A stretch of DNA of 64,000 bases from Ridgeia piscesae (GCA_025642075.2 JAODUO010000061.1:260501-324500); one strand, 5' to 3'; shown: positions 48,778-60,320, counted from the first letter of the stretch. Notes: generated from the sequence alone by a model not told the origin. Translations and numbers: made by a program.

Positions 48778-48964
48778 GACTGGGATAAACATTATGAATA
48801 CGCAAAAGGATTTATTCACCGTGATGTTATAATACAGGGACCTAAACTACCCGGTATGGTATCACATGGTTGCGGGATGCCGTGTGCCTACGGGTGTGAT
48901 TATATTGAAATCCCCACGTGGTACGTGACGTCGACAGTTTCTGTGGAGGGATATGGACCACCAG
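48778..48964 (+). CDS. CLCA exon 3
   Basis: 62 codons plus one base, from acceptor CCGTTAG|GAC to donor CCAG|GTAAAA. The peptide opens DWDKHYEYAK (the region after the conserved Trp of the family) and contains several cysteines (HGCGMPCAYGCDYIEIPTWY). It ends VEGYGPPG, which corresponds to the GYGPQGR sequence directly before the metalloprotease helix in vertebrate CLCA. The split Gly codon is completed by exon 4. Confidence 0.9.
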
Positions 48965-49128
48965 GTAAAATAATTTCAGTAGGAAGCATTATATAATGTA
49001 CACCAACGTCCAAAACAGAAGTCAACCAGCATATAAAAACATGCGTGGCATTTCTTTAAGACCCATGTTAGGACGTGACCAGTGATCTGCATATGTATAA
49101 AAATCAGTGGACGTGACACATATTGGTA
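48965..49128. other. CLCA intron 3, 5' edge before the DIRS insertion
   Basis: Only the donor GTAAAA and 160 bases of AT-rich sequence lie between exon 3 and the left terminus of DIRS copy A. Confidence 0.6.
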
Positions 49129-49863
49129 TTTACTGCCTAACATAGACTTAGCCTGGCTCCGTCGCTTCACAAGTTCACAAGGTGCAATAGACTTGGCCGC
49201 GCCCAACTTGCTCGCCACAATTAATAAAATGAAAAAATGACATCCTTACAGCTCCCACCACCCTATCCACTCACTGAGTCACTTCTCTTTTTACTTGGCG
49301 CCGCCATTGTTTAAGTCTTGCCTTCGCGTAGCTCCGTATTTTATCAGTTTTGTGAGCTGATATTATATTTTGTTTAATATGAGTTACGCTGTATCATTTT
49401 TCTTTTCACCTCTGCAATATAATGGGCTATTTTCAGAGCTCTTTTCAGTTGTCTATTATTAGCCGCTGTTCAACTTCACCCTTTCAATATTAACGTAATT
49501 GTAATGGCGGACCACTCGCGACCACGCCACCAGAGTAAATGTCCTGTCTGCACTAGACTCATGCGGGCGGCGATAATCATCCGAACAAGTGCCGCTCTTG
49601 TCACAGATGTAAACAGTCGACAACAAGTGCGACACTTGTTCACAGTGGACTGATCAACACAGTATGGGCTAAAAATAATAAAAACGCCGCGCCGTTTCAG
49701 AAACGCAGGCATCTGACAGCCTGTCAACATCGCTGCAGCCCGCGGTGAGATATGCGCGCAGCCACAAACGGGCTAGCCTACAGACATGTAGCATATCTGC
49801 GGCAGCTTTCTCGGGTTTTCTCCATCCCCATAGATAAACCGAGACTGTGACCGTTAGTCCATC

Positions 49864-51685
49864 TTGGAAGAAATTCTCAAACTTCTCCGCGAACAGCGAG
49901 CTGTTAGCGACAGTTCAACCGCCGTTGATAGCGCGACTAATCAGCACAGTTGTGCTTCCGGAGGCCCAGTTTCGACCTGGGCGGTTGACGGAACTGCCCG
50001 GACAATAGTCCCGCCAGTTGGATTCCCAACAAGGGAATCCGAGCACTTACCCGGCAGTCCATATAAATGGACTTATGCCGGCGGGCCCACTCCAGGCAGA
50101 AAACCGGAGACATTCCTCCGGAACCGCAGACGCGACCAGAGCCAGGAGGCGCGTCTGAAGCCGGAGGTTGACGCCGTTCGACCGAATGGAAAACCGAAGC
50201 CGGAGCCCGGCCGGTTCTCCAGAGAGCAGGAGGGAAACTCGGAAGTTGACCCCGTTCGACGAAGGTCACCGACCGTTCGGGAAATCCCGGCACCGGACGG
50301 AAACCCTCGGTTGAGGCGAACCGGAGAGCCAATCAGAAAGCGCCGCACGCGGATTTTGTAGCCGCAGCCCTAACCCTAGCTGGGGGCCCGTCAATATGCG
50401 TTCCAACAATTGTGTTTCTCGACCTAGTGAAGATCGCTCGGTCTCCGGGGCAGTAGCCAACAAACAGACTGCAATTACGTGAAAATTTAGGCGCATTAAA
50501 CCCCGAATTTGCCTTCACCGATTACACGACACGGGGCTCTGTTTCGCGACACGCAACCAACTCGCTGGAAGAGCCGTTTTTCGGCCGGCGAATAGACGCC
50601 GTTAATTTCCACCGAAACGATTGACTGGCCCGTCTGTCCCGGGAATACACAGGCGATTCCTGGACATGATTTCCCGACAAGCCACGTAGGCCTTATGCGA
50701 CTATCCATGCCGTACACCGTCAGCGGCTGCCGGTTCCGCACGTCAGCGCGACACCGATAACAATAATTTGTTCTTGCCGTTGTATGTTCGGGCGCTCACG
50801 CGGCGTGTGGTGAACAGCTTGAGTATTCCTGTTCGGATGACGATGGTGCCTGAGGTTATGTCGACGAACAGTACACTGATCCAGCTCGACAATCACTTGC
50901 TGTACAACCGGACGAACAATGTGACATGATGTCATATTCAGAACGGGTCATCCTGACCATCGCTTTTCTCTCTGATGAATTGCCGGCGACTGACAGTATC
51001 GTCCCTCGCACAGTACCACGTCTGTCAACACTTGCACAAGCTGATCATACCGTCCCGGTCGCTACCCAACCTGTTTCTGAGGCAATGATCAATCACTTGC
51101 AGAAATTCAGCAGGAATTACAAAACCCCCCCGGTGGGCAAATGACACCCATTTGCTTCGGTACTTCGCTCCAGAGAGGCCCTATACTCGTTAGAGCTTTC
51201 TTCTACAGGTTTTATGTTTTCACAGGACTGCTGTCGTAGATGATGGCTTCACTTAGATTTCTCGGTCGCAGCTGTGAGGGGAGGGGAGCACGACTCAGCA
51301 TGGAGCAGAGATATTTTTATGACCTCGCAGCCATGAATGTAGTCAGCAGTGTATCTCCTTCCAGGATTGCATAAGAGCCGCCCTCAATCGGTCCACACCA
51401 AGACTGATTGATCACGTGGGCATCGGAAACATGTCCACAGAACACCTATTGGAGCAGCTGAAGGTAACATTACAGTTGTCGCATGTGGCAACTGATTGGT
51501 CCGATGGCGCTAGCGCCTACAACATGTTACTACATCAACGAGACCAAGCTCTACGAGGAGTATCTCCCCTGGTGTCACAAGATGAACGAGAGCACCTTCA
51601 CACTGCTTCATTTGGGGCTTCATCACTGTTCGGCGATCTCCCAAACAAGCTACAGTTGCGGGTCAAAGTGGCTCATCACCTTTAG
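49864..51685 (+). pseudogene. DIRS copy A gag-like region
   Basis: A 165-codon frame (49864-50361) starts MEEILKLLREQRAV and continues into Pro/Arg/Gly-rich sequence with repeated (K/R)PE(P/T) and GNP-type motifs. After a break, 51416-51685 encodes 89 residues with LLHQRDQALRGVSPLVSQDEREH...ASFGASSLFGDL. That resembles the HQRD...L.PLL region near the end of DIRS ORF1 proteins. The linking sequence has lost its frame. Copy B encodes both pieces in similar order (56.7-57.1 and 57.4 kb). Confidence 0.65.
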
Positions 51686-52152
51686 CCATCGGAAAAACAC
51701 GTGCTGCTCCAAATCGATCAGCACCGGCTACGTCCGTGCCACAACGCCATGCTTCTATTCCGCTGTCTTCCTCACGTCCACAGCCCTTTCTGGCTAGTAG
51801 GGGACGTATTTCAGGACGTCCCTTTCGCCAACGAGGAGGACGACGACACAGGTCGTGACTACCTGTGTCCCAGGACTCGGGCACCGGTCAGCCCAACCAT
51901 TGCACGACCTTTGACCCTCGACCCTCTAGACAAACCAGGACAGGTGGTCGTGTTACCTCCGTTGCTTACAAGAAGCTCGGTGAGCTCGATTCTCCCTGTT
52001 CTGCGATGTCTGGAGACGAAGGAGATGCAGCATGTGTGCGATGTTCTTGAAGTCAATTTCTGTCTTCGGTTCAGAGAGTGTCCCCCATGACGGGTGCCTC
52101 ATCTGCATTTGTAGACAAGGTCTCTATCATAAAGTGCACAGCCCTCTGATCT

Positions 52153-53036
52153 TTGATACAGTTCATGCAACAAAACAGCGTTGTAGATGTAGTCCGCGAC
52201 CCTCCATCTCCCGGGTTTTACTGTTACCTCTTACTTGTCCCGAAGAAGTCAGGAGGATGGAGACCAATCATCGACCTCTCATTTCTCAACTTCTTCCAGG
52301 TTACTCCAACTCTGAATCGGTATCACAAATCAAAGCTCTGATTCGCTCATTCCCGCTCAGCAAAGGAGGATGTGTTGATACATAGAAAATTCTGCTCGGT
52401 TTGTTTGCGTCCACAGATAAACTGGTTCCTCTGGAATGGCTGCACACCGCTAAGCCCAACATTGCATCTGTCAACATTGGGATTTCAATGCTTCAACCAG
52501 CAACATGTGGATACCTCTTTCCCCATGGCGGAGGAGGATGTCCAATGGTGGACATCAGCACACAATGTTCTGAGCAGAGCCCTAGTTACCCCGACATAAC
52601 CAGACACTCAGTTGTTTGCGGATGCATAGAACATCAGCTGGGGAGCACAGTGGAATGCATTGACGGTGTCCAGTGTATGGACAACAACCGAGAAAACACT
52701 CAACGTACTCACATTAGAAGCCATACACAGAGCCTGCTCAGACGGACCAAGAGGCTACTCCTCATGTGTCAGGACAACCAGATAGTACTCCGGGCACGAC
52801 ACATCCCCAGGAGATTGAACGTTCTTGCAGAAATCCTGTCGCGGATTGAACGTTCTTGCAGACATCCTGTCGCGCCCTGCCCAGATGCCAGGTACAGAAT
52901 GGTCTCTAGACCCATGTATATTCTGAGCACTGACACAGGAATGGGGAATCCCCTTACTGGATCTGTTTATAACAAGGTGGAAACACAACTTCCACTATTT
53001 GTGTCCGCGTTCCAGATCCATCAGCCATGTGAGTAG
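52153..53036 (+). pseudogene. DIRS copy A reverse transcriptase remnant and RNase H end
   Basis: 52153-52341 encodes PGFYCYLLLVPKKSGGWRPIIDLSFLN, the N-terminal strand motif of DIRS reverse transcriptases. It then jumps straight to FQVTPTLNRYHK, which lies about 350 bp further on in copy B. The central polymerase palm is therefore deleted. The following 52401-53036 frame carries the ARHIPRRLNVLAEILSR block that ends DIRS RNase H, with a 31-bp internal tandem duplication at about 52813-52870. Confidence 0.8.
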
Positions 53037-53906
53037 AAACCGGAAGGCACTGTGGGCATACACATACCCACCACCAGCTCTGTTGCCACGGGTGCTCGAG
53101 AAGGACCAACAGGACCAGTGCGAACTGACCCTCATTGTCACACGCTGGCCTCAGGCGATGTGGTTCGCAATACTCTTAAAGATGTTGGTACAATCTTCAC
53201 TCGGGATAGCCAACATTACTTGGTTACTATCCTAACCTCGAGGTCTGATCCATTGCATTCAGTCCAATCTCCAGCTACATGCGTGGAGAGTATCCGGGAT
53301 GGTTTCTGTAGCAGAGGTTTTTCGGTTGACATTGCCTCCCGTGTCAGTAGACCCCAATGAGAGTCTACTATGGCGATCTATGTGCCCAGTGGAGGATCTT
53401 CTCTACTTGGTGAAACATATAACACATTAATCCATTCTCGGGTACTGAGAGTGTAGTGTCGGATTTTCTCCTTCATCTTCCCACGGAGAAACATTTGGCT
53501 ATCTCGACTATTGCTGGCTATCAGATGGCAGTAGCCAGCAGCCTTCGTGCCACTTCCGGCGTGGAAGTAGGGCAGAATTCTGCACAGAAGTCGCTACTTT
53601 GAAATATCGAAATGGTACAGGGGCAACATCAACGTAATTTTCCAGCGTGGAATCTTGCCTTTCAAACTGCTGGACCAAGCGGCGGACAAGCTGCCTATGT
53701 GGAAGGCAGTTTTCCTCATCGCGCTTGCTTCCGGCAAATGTCGGGGTGAAATCCATGCTTTCGAACGTCTGACTACGCAGGCTGGACACAGGTGGCTCTC
53801 AGAGTAGGCGTGTTATTCATATAAAATGCAAGTATTGAGCAGGGCCCGAAGTGCGTGCTTTCGTGCACTCTTCCAGCACTTGGCTGTCATTTGAGCAATG
53901 GCTGAA
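53037..53906 (+). pseudogene. DIRS copy A tyrosine recombinase N-terminal part
   Basis: Corresponds to 59090-59970 of copy B. A core-binding type region is followed by VFLIALASGKCRGEIHAFERL near 53710-53770, where the catalytic Arg of tyrosine recombinases sits (A-x-S/G-x-x-R-G-E). The His and Tyr region is missing because copy A diverges from B just downstream. The minus frame 53508-53789 is a shadow. Confidence 0.75.
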
Positions 53907-54060
53907 TACCAACTCCTGTGCCAAGAATGGGCTCTAAGATTCTACATGGAAAGTTCTATGGGTCGTTCAAACCAGGGCATAAACGAGACATTGTACCATC
54001 CACAATTTCCGGGTGGGTCCAGAAAACGATTCTGGAGTGCTACAACAAATTCCCTACACC

Positions 54061-54300
54061 TCTCCTCGAGTCACACAAGGTTAAGGCACACTAGAGCCCG
54101 AGGTTATAAAACCGTACTCAGTACTCCGTGCTCAAATTCCATGCTCAAGCCTCGCTTTCACACCGTGCTCATACTCAACGTAGGTCACAAAATTTTCTGA
54201 GTACGGTATCGTACTCAGACTAGAGCATGAAACGTCCAACTCCTGAGTATGCTCAAGACCGTGCTCAACGCCGTACTCAGACAAACAAAGATGGCAGCTA
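54061..54300. repeat. GTACTCA/GTGCTCA repeat cluster with inverted motifs
   Basis: Many copies of CCGT(A/G)CTCA and its inverse GAGTACGG lie in 240 bp. CTGAGTACG-GTAT-CGTACTCAG (54197-54218) is a perfect 9-bp stem. It adjoins the broken 3' end of DIRS copy A. It resembles a small foldback element, but no termini were resolved. Confidence 0.6.
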
Positions 54301-55089
54301 ATATAGAAATGGGTCCATTTCATTGTCAAAGTTCGTCGTTTTTGACAAGATATGCAGTCCGATTTCAGCGTCCGAGTCGCTGACAAGTTGTTGTCGATCC
54401 ATTTGAAGAGGTGGTGTAACACGAATGTTTTGACAGACACTGTGTTGTGCCTAAAACGGCAATGTTTACTGAGCATTTGCAAACTTAAGCGGCAAACGAC
54501 GACAGTACGATACAGTGTTGCAATTATTATGCTTTGGTGGCAGTTTTTTCGATGATGGGACCATTCGTTTATCGCTTGGCGACACAAGCTCACCAGACGA
54601 AATTTCTTGTTGCTAGTATTGTCTTCCTACTGACTCATGGTTAGTTTAGTGTCTTTAGTAACTACCTGGGTAGTTGCCTTGTTATCTTTGGCCTTTCCAT
54701 TCAAAGCATGCATGTGGTCATAACATTGTTCTAGCGCCGTGTAATTTTGTAACAGCTTGATAAAATACTGTTCAATGTGCACTTGAAACAGTAGAAGTTC
54801 ATGATTACTCATCTACTTGTTAAGAATATTCTACTTTGTTGACTTTGATCAACATTTTCTTCACATATTCCAAACTATACTGGTTACATTTTCAAATGGA
54901 AAGAACCTGGATGTATGTTGGGAAGCCTAATATATGTTGTGTCCTGATTGGCTGAGGGATATTGTAATCCCAAAACGTTAGGATTTTCACAAAACCAGTA
55001 GAGAACCACAATTGTCATGTAGTTGAAGCCAAAATTGTGCATGCATTGTTAGATCATCACCACACAGAATTCATGCTAGCTATATATAT
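54301..55089. other. CLCA intron 3, no recognisable gene
   Basis: A 153-codon minus frame (54132-54593) crosses into the adjacent repeat and has no domain that I recognise. Confidence 0.45.
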
Positions 55090-55370
55090 GAAAATAATAT
55101 GGTCATGTGACTTGACCACGGTCACAGAGAATTTGACCATGGTCGTTTATGGTCATATCCAACTTGACCATGGTCAATCATGGTCACATGTAACTTGGCC
55201 GTGGTCGACCATGGTCAATCACAGTCACACATAAGTCCGACCATTTTCAATAACGGTCGACCATCATAACATGCAACTTGACCATGGTCATCATCACGGT
55301 CTTTGAAGGTCGACCATGAACTACCATGGTCGACCGTCGAATACCGTAGTGATCATGGTCATCATTTCGC
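55090..55370. repeat. Palindrome-rich GACCATGGTC array
   Basis: The self-complementary decamer GACCATGGTC occurs at 55135, 55166, 55207 and 55280. GGTCGACC and CATGGTCA variants fill the gaps on an irregular ~35-bp spacing. The array sits about 180 bp upstream of CLCA exon 4. Confidence 0.88.
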
Positions 55371-55548
55371 CGGGGAACCACTGTGTGGAGAGTGGTAGAA
55401 CAATGAATCCACATAGAACTATAAATTGTACACTGTACTGAACATTATTCAAGTAATAACGTTTTTTACTTAAAAAGACTGAGATGGAATCAAGTTTGAA
55501 GGTGTTATAGTATTAATTTGTTCAAATTTAATATTTGCATTCTTGTAG

Positions 55549-55787
55549 GACGTACTATCGTTCATGAATGGGGCCACTACCGTTGGGGCCTGTGGGATGA
55601 ATATCCCGTTGATAAATATCCAAAGGTATATGAAGATGACTCAGGCAACATGAAAGGTGTGCAGTGTGGGAAGTACATGAAAGGCAAGGTTCATTGCGTC
55701 TTAGAACGAGAAGGATGTACGTTTGAAGTAGACAAGAGTGGCGCAGGAGTGGTAGCATCACTAATGGGTGACCACAGGATACCAGGA
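55549..55787 (+). CDS. CLCA exon 4, zinc metalloprotease motif
   Basis: The acceptor TTGTAG|GAC completes the Gly codon split after exon 3. The peptide reads RTIVHEWGHYRWGLWDEYP: His-Glu-x-x-His with the downstream Gly-x-x-Asp-Glu, the HExxHxxxGxxDE zinc-binding active site conserved in CLCA proteins. Five Cys residues follow (VQCG, VHCV, EGCTF). It ends ...ASLMGDHRIPG, aligning with the A-S-I-M-F block of the family, at GGA|GTAAGT (55788), a consensus donor in phase 0. The VWA domain expected next was not found in this window. Confidence 0.92.
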
Positions 55788-55837
55788 GTAAGTAGAGAAA
55801 GGGATACCATTTTAGTCGATAAATCTAAACATGCTAA
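55788..55837. other. CLCA intron 4 start
   Basis: Only 50 bases of original intron separate the GTAAGT donor from the left terminus of DIRS copy B. The frame continues open past the donor into the transposon, giving a misleading 135-codon ORF. Confidence 0.85.
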
Positions 55838-56639
55838 TTTACTGCCTAACATAGACTTAGCCTGGCTTCTTTCCTTCACAAGGTGCAATAGACTTGGCCT
55901 TGCCCAAGTTGCTCGCCAAAACTAATAAAATGAATATGACCTATCCGTACAGCTCCAACCACCATATCCAATCACTGAGTCTCTTCTCTTCTCACTTGGT
56001 GCCGCCATTGTATACGTTTCGCCTTTGCGTAGCTCCGTATTCTGTTAGTTTTGTGAGCTGATATCATATTTTATTTAAGCTGAGTTACGGTTTATCGTTA
56101 TTCTCTTCACCTTTGCAATATAGTGGGCTATTTTCAGACCACATTTCAGTTCTATTTTTCTATTATTACCCGTTGTTCGACATCGCCCTTTCAATTTTAG
56201 CGTAATTGTAATGGCGGACCACTCGCGACCACGCCATCGGAGTAAATGCCCCATCTGCACTACTCATGCGCGGCCGCGATAATCATCTGAACATATTAAT
56301 GTCACGGTTGTACAGTCGACGACAAGTGCGACACTTGTTCAAAGTATGGGCTGGAATAGTAAAACGTTCCAAAGCCCGACTTCCAGAAAACGCCACGCCG
56401 TTTCAGAGATGCAAGCATCTGACAGCCCGTCATCATCGTTGCAGCCCGCGCTGAGAGATGCAATCCGTGGGTGGTTCAAGCAGAAATGGAGGGTTGTTAG
56501 TTTTGAAAGACGTGTGTGGGAGCTTGATGTATGAGAAGGTCACGAATTTTATGTCTATGGAGGGTAAATATGCTGTGAAATGGTCAATAACAGAGCTCAT
56601 CAAGTTTAGTAGGAAATGAAGGAAACGTTATAATGGTCG

Positions 56640-57712
56640 CCTATGGAAAAATTTTGGTCTGACTCCAGTTGACGGAACTGTCTGGACAATAGTCCCGCGA
56701 GTTGGATTGCCAACAAGGGAATCCGAGCCCTTACCTGGCAGTCCATGTCAATGGACTTACGCTGACGGGCCCGCTCCGGGCGGAAAACAGGAGACATTGC
56801 TCCGTCAACCAGTCTCCGGGCCGAAGCCGGAAACTCGGCAATACAGGTTCTCTGGAACCGGAGGTAAACCCGGAGGTTGCCCCCGTTTGGCGCAGGTCAC
56901 CGTCCGACTGGGAAATCCCGGAGCCGGACGGAAACCCGAGATGTCCCACAGTTCGGCTCGTGTCGCCGGGCGCCTGGAGAAACCCTTGGTTAAGCTCCGG
57001 CCGGAGCCGAACCAGAGAGCTGTTGACCAACCAGAAAAATGCAGTAGGCGGAAAATTCAGCAGGAATTTCAAACCACTCTGGTAAGCAAATCACACCGAT
57101 TTGCTCCAGTACCTCGCTCCGGGGAGGCCTGAATATTAGAGCTTTCTTTTACAAGTTTTCTGTTTTCACGGGACTCCCCTGTCATAGATAAGGGCTTCAC
57201 CGAGATTTCTCGGTCACAGCTTGGGGGAGCACGACTCGACACGTGTCCAAAGAAACGTGTCCAAAGAACACTTATTGGAGCAGCTGAAGGCAACATTACA
57301 GTTGTCGCAATCAGTGGCAACTGCTTGGTCCGATGACGCTACCTTGGATTGCGCCATCGCCTACAACATCTTGCTACATCAACAGGACCAAGTTCTTTGA
57401 TGAGTCTTTCCCTGGTGTCAAAAGATGAACGGGATCGCCTTCACACGGCTCCATTTGGGGCTTCCTCACTGTTCGACGATCTCCCAACCAAGCTGCAGTT
57501 GCGGGACAACGTGGCTAGTTGACAACGAGACAATGCCCTATACAGAGGCTCGGCACCTTTCGCTGTCAGTAAAACACGTGCTGCTCCACATCGGTCAGCA
57601 CCGGCTAGATCCGCGCCATGACGGCATGCTTCTATGCCACTGTCGTCCTCACGTCAACAGCTCTTTCTGGGGTCGTCTTTCAGGACGTCCCTTTCGCCAA
57701 CGTGGAGGATGA
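56640..57712 (+). pseudogene. DIRS copy B gag-like region
   Basis: Overlapping frames at 56702-57085 and 56707-57132 (127 and 141 codons) encode Pro/Gly/Arg-rich repeats with KPE and GNPGAGRKPE motifs, collinear with 49.98-50.36 kb of copy A. 57361-57480 matches the HQRDQ...SPLVS block of copy A in shifted frames. No zinc knuckle is visible. Confidence 0.6.
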
Positions 57713-58059
57713 CGACTCAGGTCGTGACTACCTGTATCCCAGGACTCAGGCACCGGTCAGCTAAACTGTTGCATGACCTTCGACCCTCGACCAACAGATG
57801 GTCGTGTTACCTACTTTGCCTACAAGAAAGCCGGGAACTCGATTGTCCCTGTTCTGCAATGTCTACAGACGAAGGAGATGCAGCGAGTGGGAGTGCAATG
57901 TTCTGGAAGTCGGTTTCCGTCTTCGGTTCCGAGACTGTCCCCCCATGACGGGTACCCCGTCTGCGTTTGTAGTTAAGGGCTCTATCATGAATCGCACAGC
58001 CCTCCGGTCATTGATACAATAAAACAACGTTGTAGAGGTAGTCCGCGACACTGCATCTC

Positions 58060-58560
58060 CCGGGTTTTACCGTCACCTCTTCCTTGTCCAAAAGAAGTCA
58101 GGGGGTTGGAGACAGTCATCAACCTCTCATTTCTCAACTCCTTCCTAGAGATTCACGATGGAGAGTGCGGAAAGCATTCGGCGATCTCTCCCTCGAGACG
58201 CCTGGGTCAATTCCAACGATAATTTCTTCGATTTCAGACTCAGGACACCATATACCAGTGGCCTTTCTCCAGCACCTTGGGTATTCATCAAGATTATGAC
58301 ACAGATCAAAATGCTGGTGCACGTGATGGACGTCTGGCTCATCTATTCACCATCTCACGACCAGTGCCTCCGAGACACTGTACAAGTGCTCAATCTCTGC
58401 CACACGATGGGCCTCCTCTTTTACGACAAGAAGTCGGAAGTGATCCCAACACAGAAATTCTTTTTTATGGGATACCAGTTCGACTTGGTTTCCTTCCAGG
58501 TCACTCCAACTCTGTATCAATATCACAAAATCAATGCACTGATTCCTGCTAAGCCAAAGA
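58060..58560 (+). pseudogene. DIRS copy B reverse transcriptase
   Basis: The YRHLFLVQKKSGGWR strand is followed by MESAESIRRSLPRDAWV. The segment that should carry the first catalytic Asp (the YF/YWHVPIH region) is missing. The protein continues RLRTPYTSGLSPAPWVF, then VHVMDVWLIYSPSHDQCL where other elements have Y-L-D-D-W-L, so the Asp pair is degraded. It ends with GLLFYDKKSEVIPTQKFFFMG, the thumb-side K-S-x-L-x-P-T-Q block. The 58158-58688 frame holds most of it. Both catalytic sites are compromised. Confidence 0.85.
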
Positions 58561-58699
58561 GGATGTGCGTATACGTGGCATATTCTGCTCGGTCTCTGCA
58601 TCCACAGCAAAACTGGTTCCTCTGGGACGGCTGCACACCCGCGAATCCCAACATTGCATCTCTCAACATTGGGATTTCAATGCTTTAACCTGTAACTTG

Positions 58700-59092
58700 T
58701 GGATACCTCTTCCCCCCTGTGGAAGCTTGTGGGCCTGACAGTCCTGGTTATATCAGACAACACCGTATTGTCCTACATCAACAAGCAGGGCGGAACACGG
58801 TCAATACAGCTGTGCAGACGGACCAAGAGGCTACTCCTCATGTGTCAGGCCAACCAGATAGTGCTCCTGGCACGACGCATCACCGGGAAATTGAATTTTT
58901 GCAGACATCCTGTCGCGCCCTGCCCAGATGTCAGGAACAAAATGGTCTCCACCCATCTGTCTTCCGAGCACTGGCACGGGAACGGGGAATCGCCTTATTG
59001 GATCTGTTTGCAACGAGGTGGAATCACAAATTTCTACTATTTGTGTTCCCCGTTCCAGATTCATTAGCCATGGGAGTAGATGCTCTGTCAAT
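58700..59092 (+). pseudogene. DIRS copy B RNase H and adjoining domain
   Basis: 58749-58805 encodes VISDNTVLSYINKQGGTRS, the D-N-T...Y-I-N-x-x-G-G-T-R-S signature of DIRS RNase H with its Asp. Downstream, in the 58719-59693 frame, come DLFATRWNHK, then FPVPDSLAMGVDALSMSW and WAYAYPPPALLPRVLEK. That block always separates RNase H from the recombinase in DIRS elements. Confidence 0.85.
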
Positions 59093-60175
59093 GAGCTGGA
59101 AGGAACTGTGGGCATACGCATACCCACCACCAGCTTTGTTGCCACGAGTGCTCGAGAAGGCCCAATGGGACCAGTGCGAACTGATCGTTGCCGCACGCTG
59201 GCCCCAGGCGATCTGGTTCCCACTACTCTTAGGGGTGTTGATACAATATCCACTCCGGATACCCAACAATCCTCGGTTACTATCCCAGCCTCGAAACCTG
59301 ATCCATCGCTATCCGTCCAACCTCCAGCTACACCAGTGGAAAATATCCCGGATGCCCTCTGCGGCAGAGGCTTTTCATTCGACGTTGCCTCCTGTGTCTA
59401 CTCTGGCAAGCTACAAGTCTAAGTGGAGGATCTTCTCTACTTGGTGTAAAATACAACAGATCCACTCTCGGCTACGGAGAGTTTACTGTCGGAATTTTCT
59501 TCGCCACCTTCACTTGGAGAAACATTTGGCCATCTCGAATATTGCAGGCTATCAGATGGCAATCACCAGCACCTTTTGTGCCACTTCCAGCGCGGAAGTA
59601 GGACGGAATCCTGCACTGATGTCGCTACTACGAAACATCGAAATGAACAGTGGCACCATCAACGTCATTTTCCTGTGTGGAATCTCGCCTTAGTTTTGTC
59701 AGCTTTGACAAAACCAACTTCCGAACCGCTGAACAAAGTGTTGGATCAGCTTTTTACATGGAAGACAGTTTTCCTCATTGCGCTTGCTTCCAGCAAACGT
59801 CGGGGTGAAATCCATGCTTTCGAACATGCCTGACTACAACAGACCACAGGCTGGACACAGGTGACTTTCCGAGTAGGCCTGTCATTCATATCAAAGACAA
59901 AATGTTGGGCAAAGGCCCGAAATTCGTGCTTGCAAGCACTATTCCAGCACTTGACCATCATTTGAGCAATGGCATGGCTGAAGTCGCTCGCATTTCAGAG
60001 ACAGGCCTCCATGGAACAGATTCTGCAAACTGGCGCTATCATAACATAACACCTTCACCAAATTTTATCTCAAGGACCTATCTCTCTGCATTCTGCCGAT
60101 CTCATTCAACTAGGACCGGTAGTAGCTGTAGAATCAATTCTGCACCCAACAGGAGATCATTAGAGGTAGCATTGT
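59093..60175 (+). pseudogene. DIRS copy B tyrosine recombinase
   Basis: STLASYKSKWRIFSTWC starts the core-binding domain (about 59400). VFLIALASSKRRGEIHAFEH near 59770-59830 carries the first catalytic Arg. The C-terminal NTFTKFYLKDL block carries the nucleophilic Tyr at 60066-60068 in another frame. LGPVVAVESIL follows and a stop near 60160. Frameshifts separate Arg and Tyr, so the enzyme that would integrate the circular cDNA is not made. The protein ends just before the internal complementary region. Confidence 0.85.
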
Positions 60176-60212
60176 CTATATCTCACCATCCATTCACGTG
60201 GATTCTGTACCC

Positions 60213-60320
60213 TGTGAAGTGACGGAGCCAGACTAAATCTATGTTACGTAGTAAATTATTTATTTTTAGAATTAAAATAAGTATTTACAAGTAACATACT
60301 TACCTGGCTCCGTCACTTCA
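60213..60320. repeat. DIRS internal complementary region
   Basis: 60213-60260 is the reverse complement of the element's left outer end. 60283-60320 reads AGTAACATACTTACCTGGCT, the complement of the right outer end. A short AT stretch lies between. This region is thought to template the joining of element ends during rolling or circular synthesis (family knowledge). Confidence 0.85.

Larger units (their letters stand above)
49129..54060 (+). mobile_element. DIRS-type tyrosine-recombinase retrotransposon, copy A (3'-truncated)
   Basis: Shares its left terminus (TACTGCCTAACATAGACTTA) and internal genes with copy B at 55838-60535, in the same orientation. Gag-like, RT, RNase H and tyrosine recombinase fragments are present in order. 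Similarity to copy B stops near 53,906, before the recombinase C-terminus. The internal complementary region and right inverted repeat are absent. It lies within CLCA intron 3. Confidence 0.85.

Noticed and set aside
50073..50348. Minus-strand frames in the GC-rich DIRS gag-like regions
   Set aside because: They are antisense shadows of the Pro/Arg/Gly-rich frame that is collinear between both DIRS copies.
55518..55925. A single 135-residue protein spanning this ORF
   Set aside because: The first residues precede the splice acceptor, and everything after 55787 is intron and DIRS sequence. Only 55549-55787 is CLCA exon.
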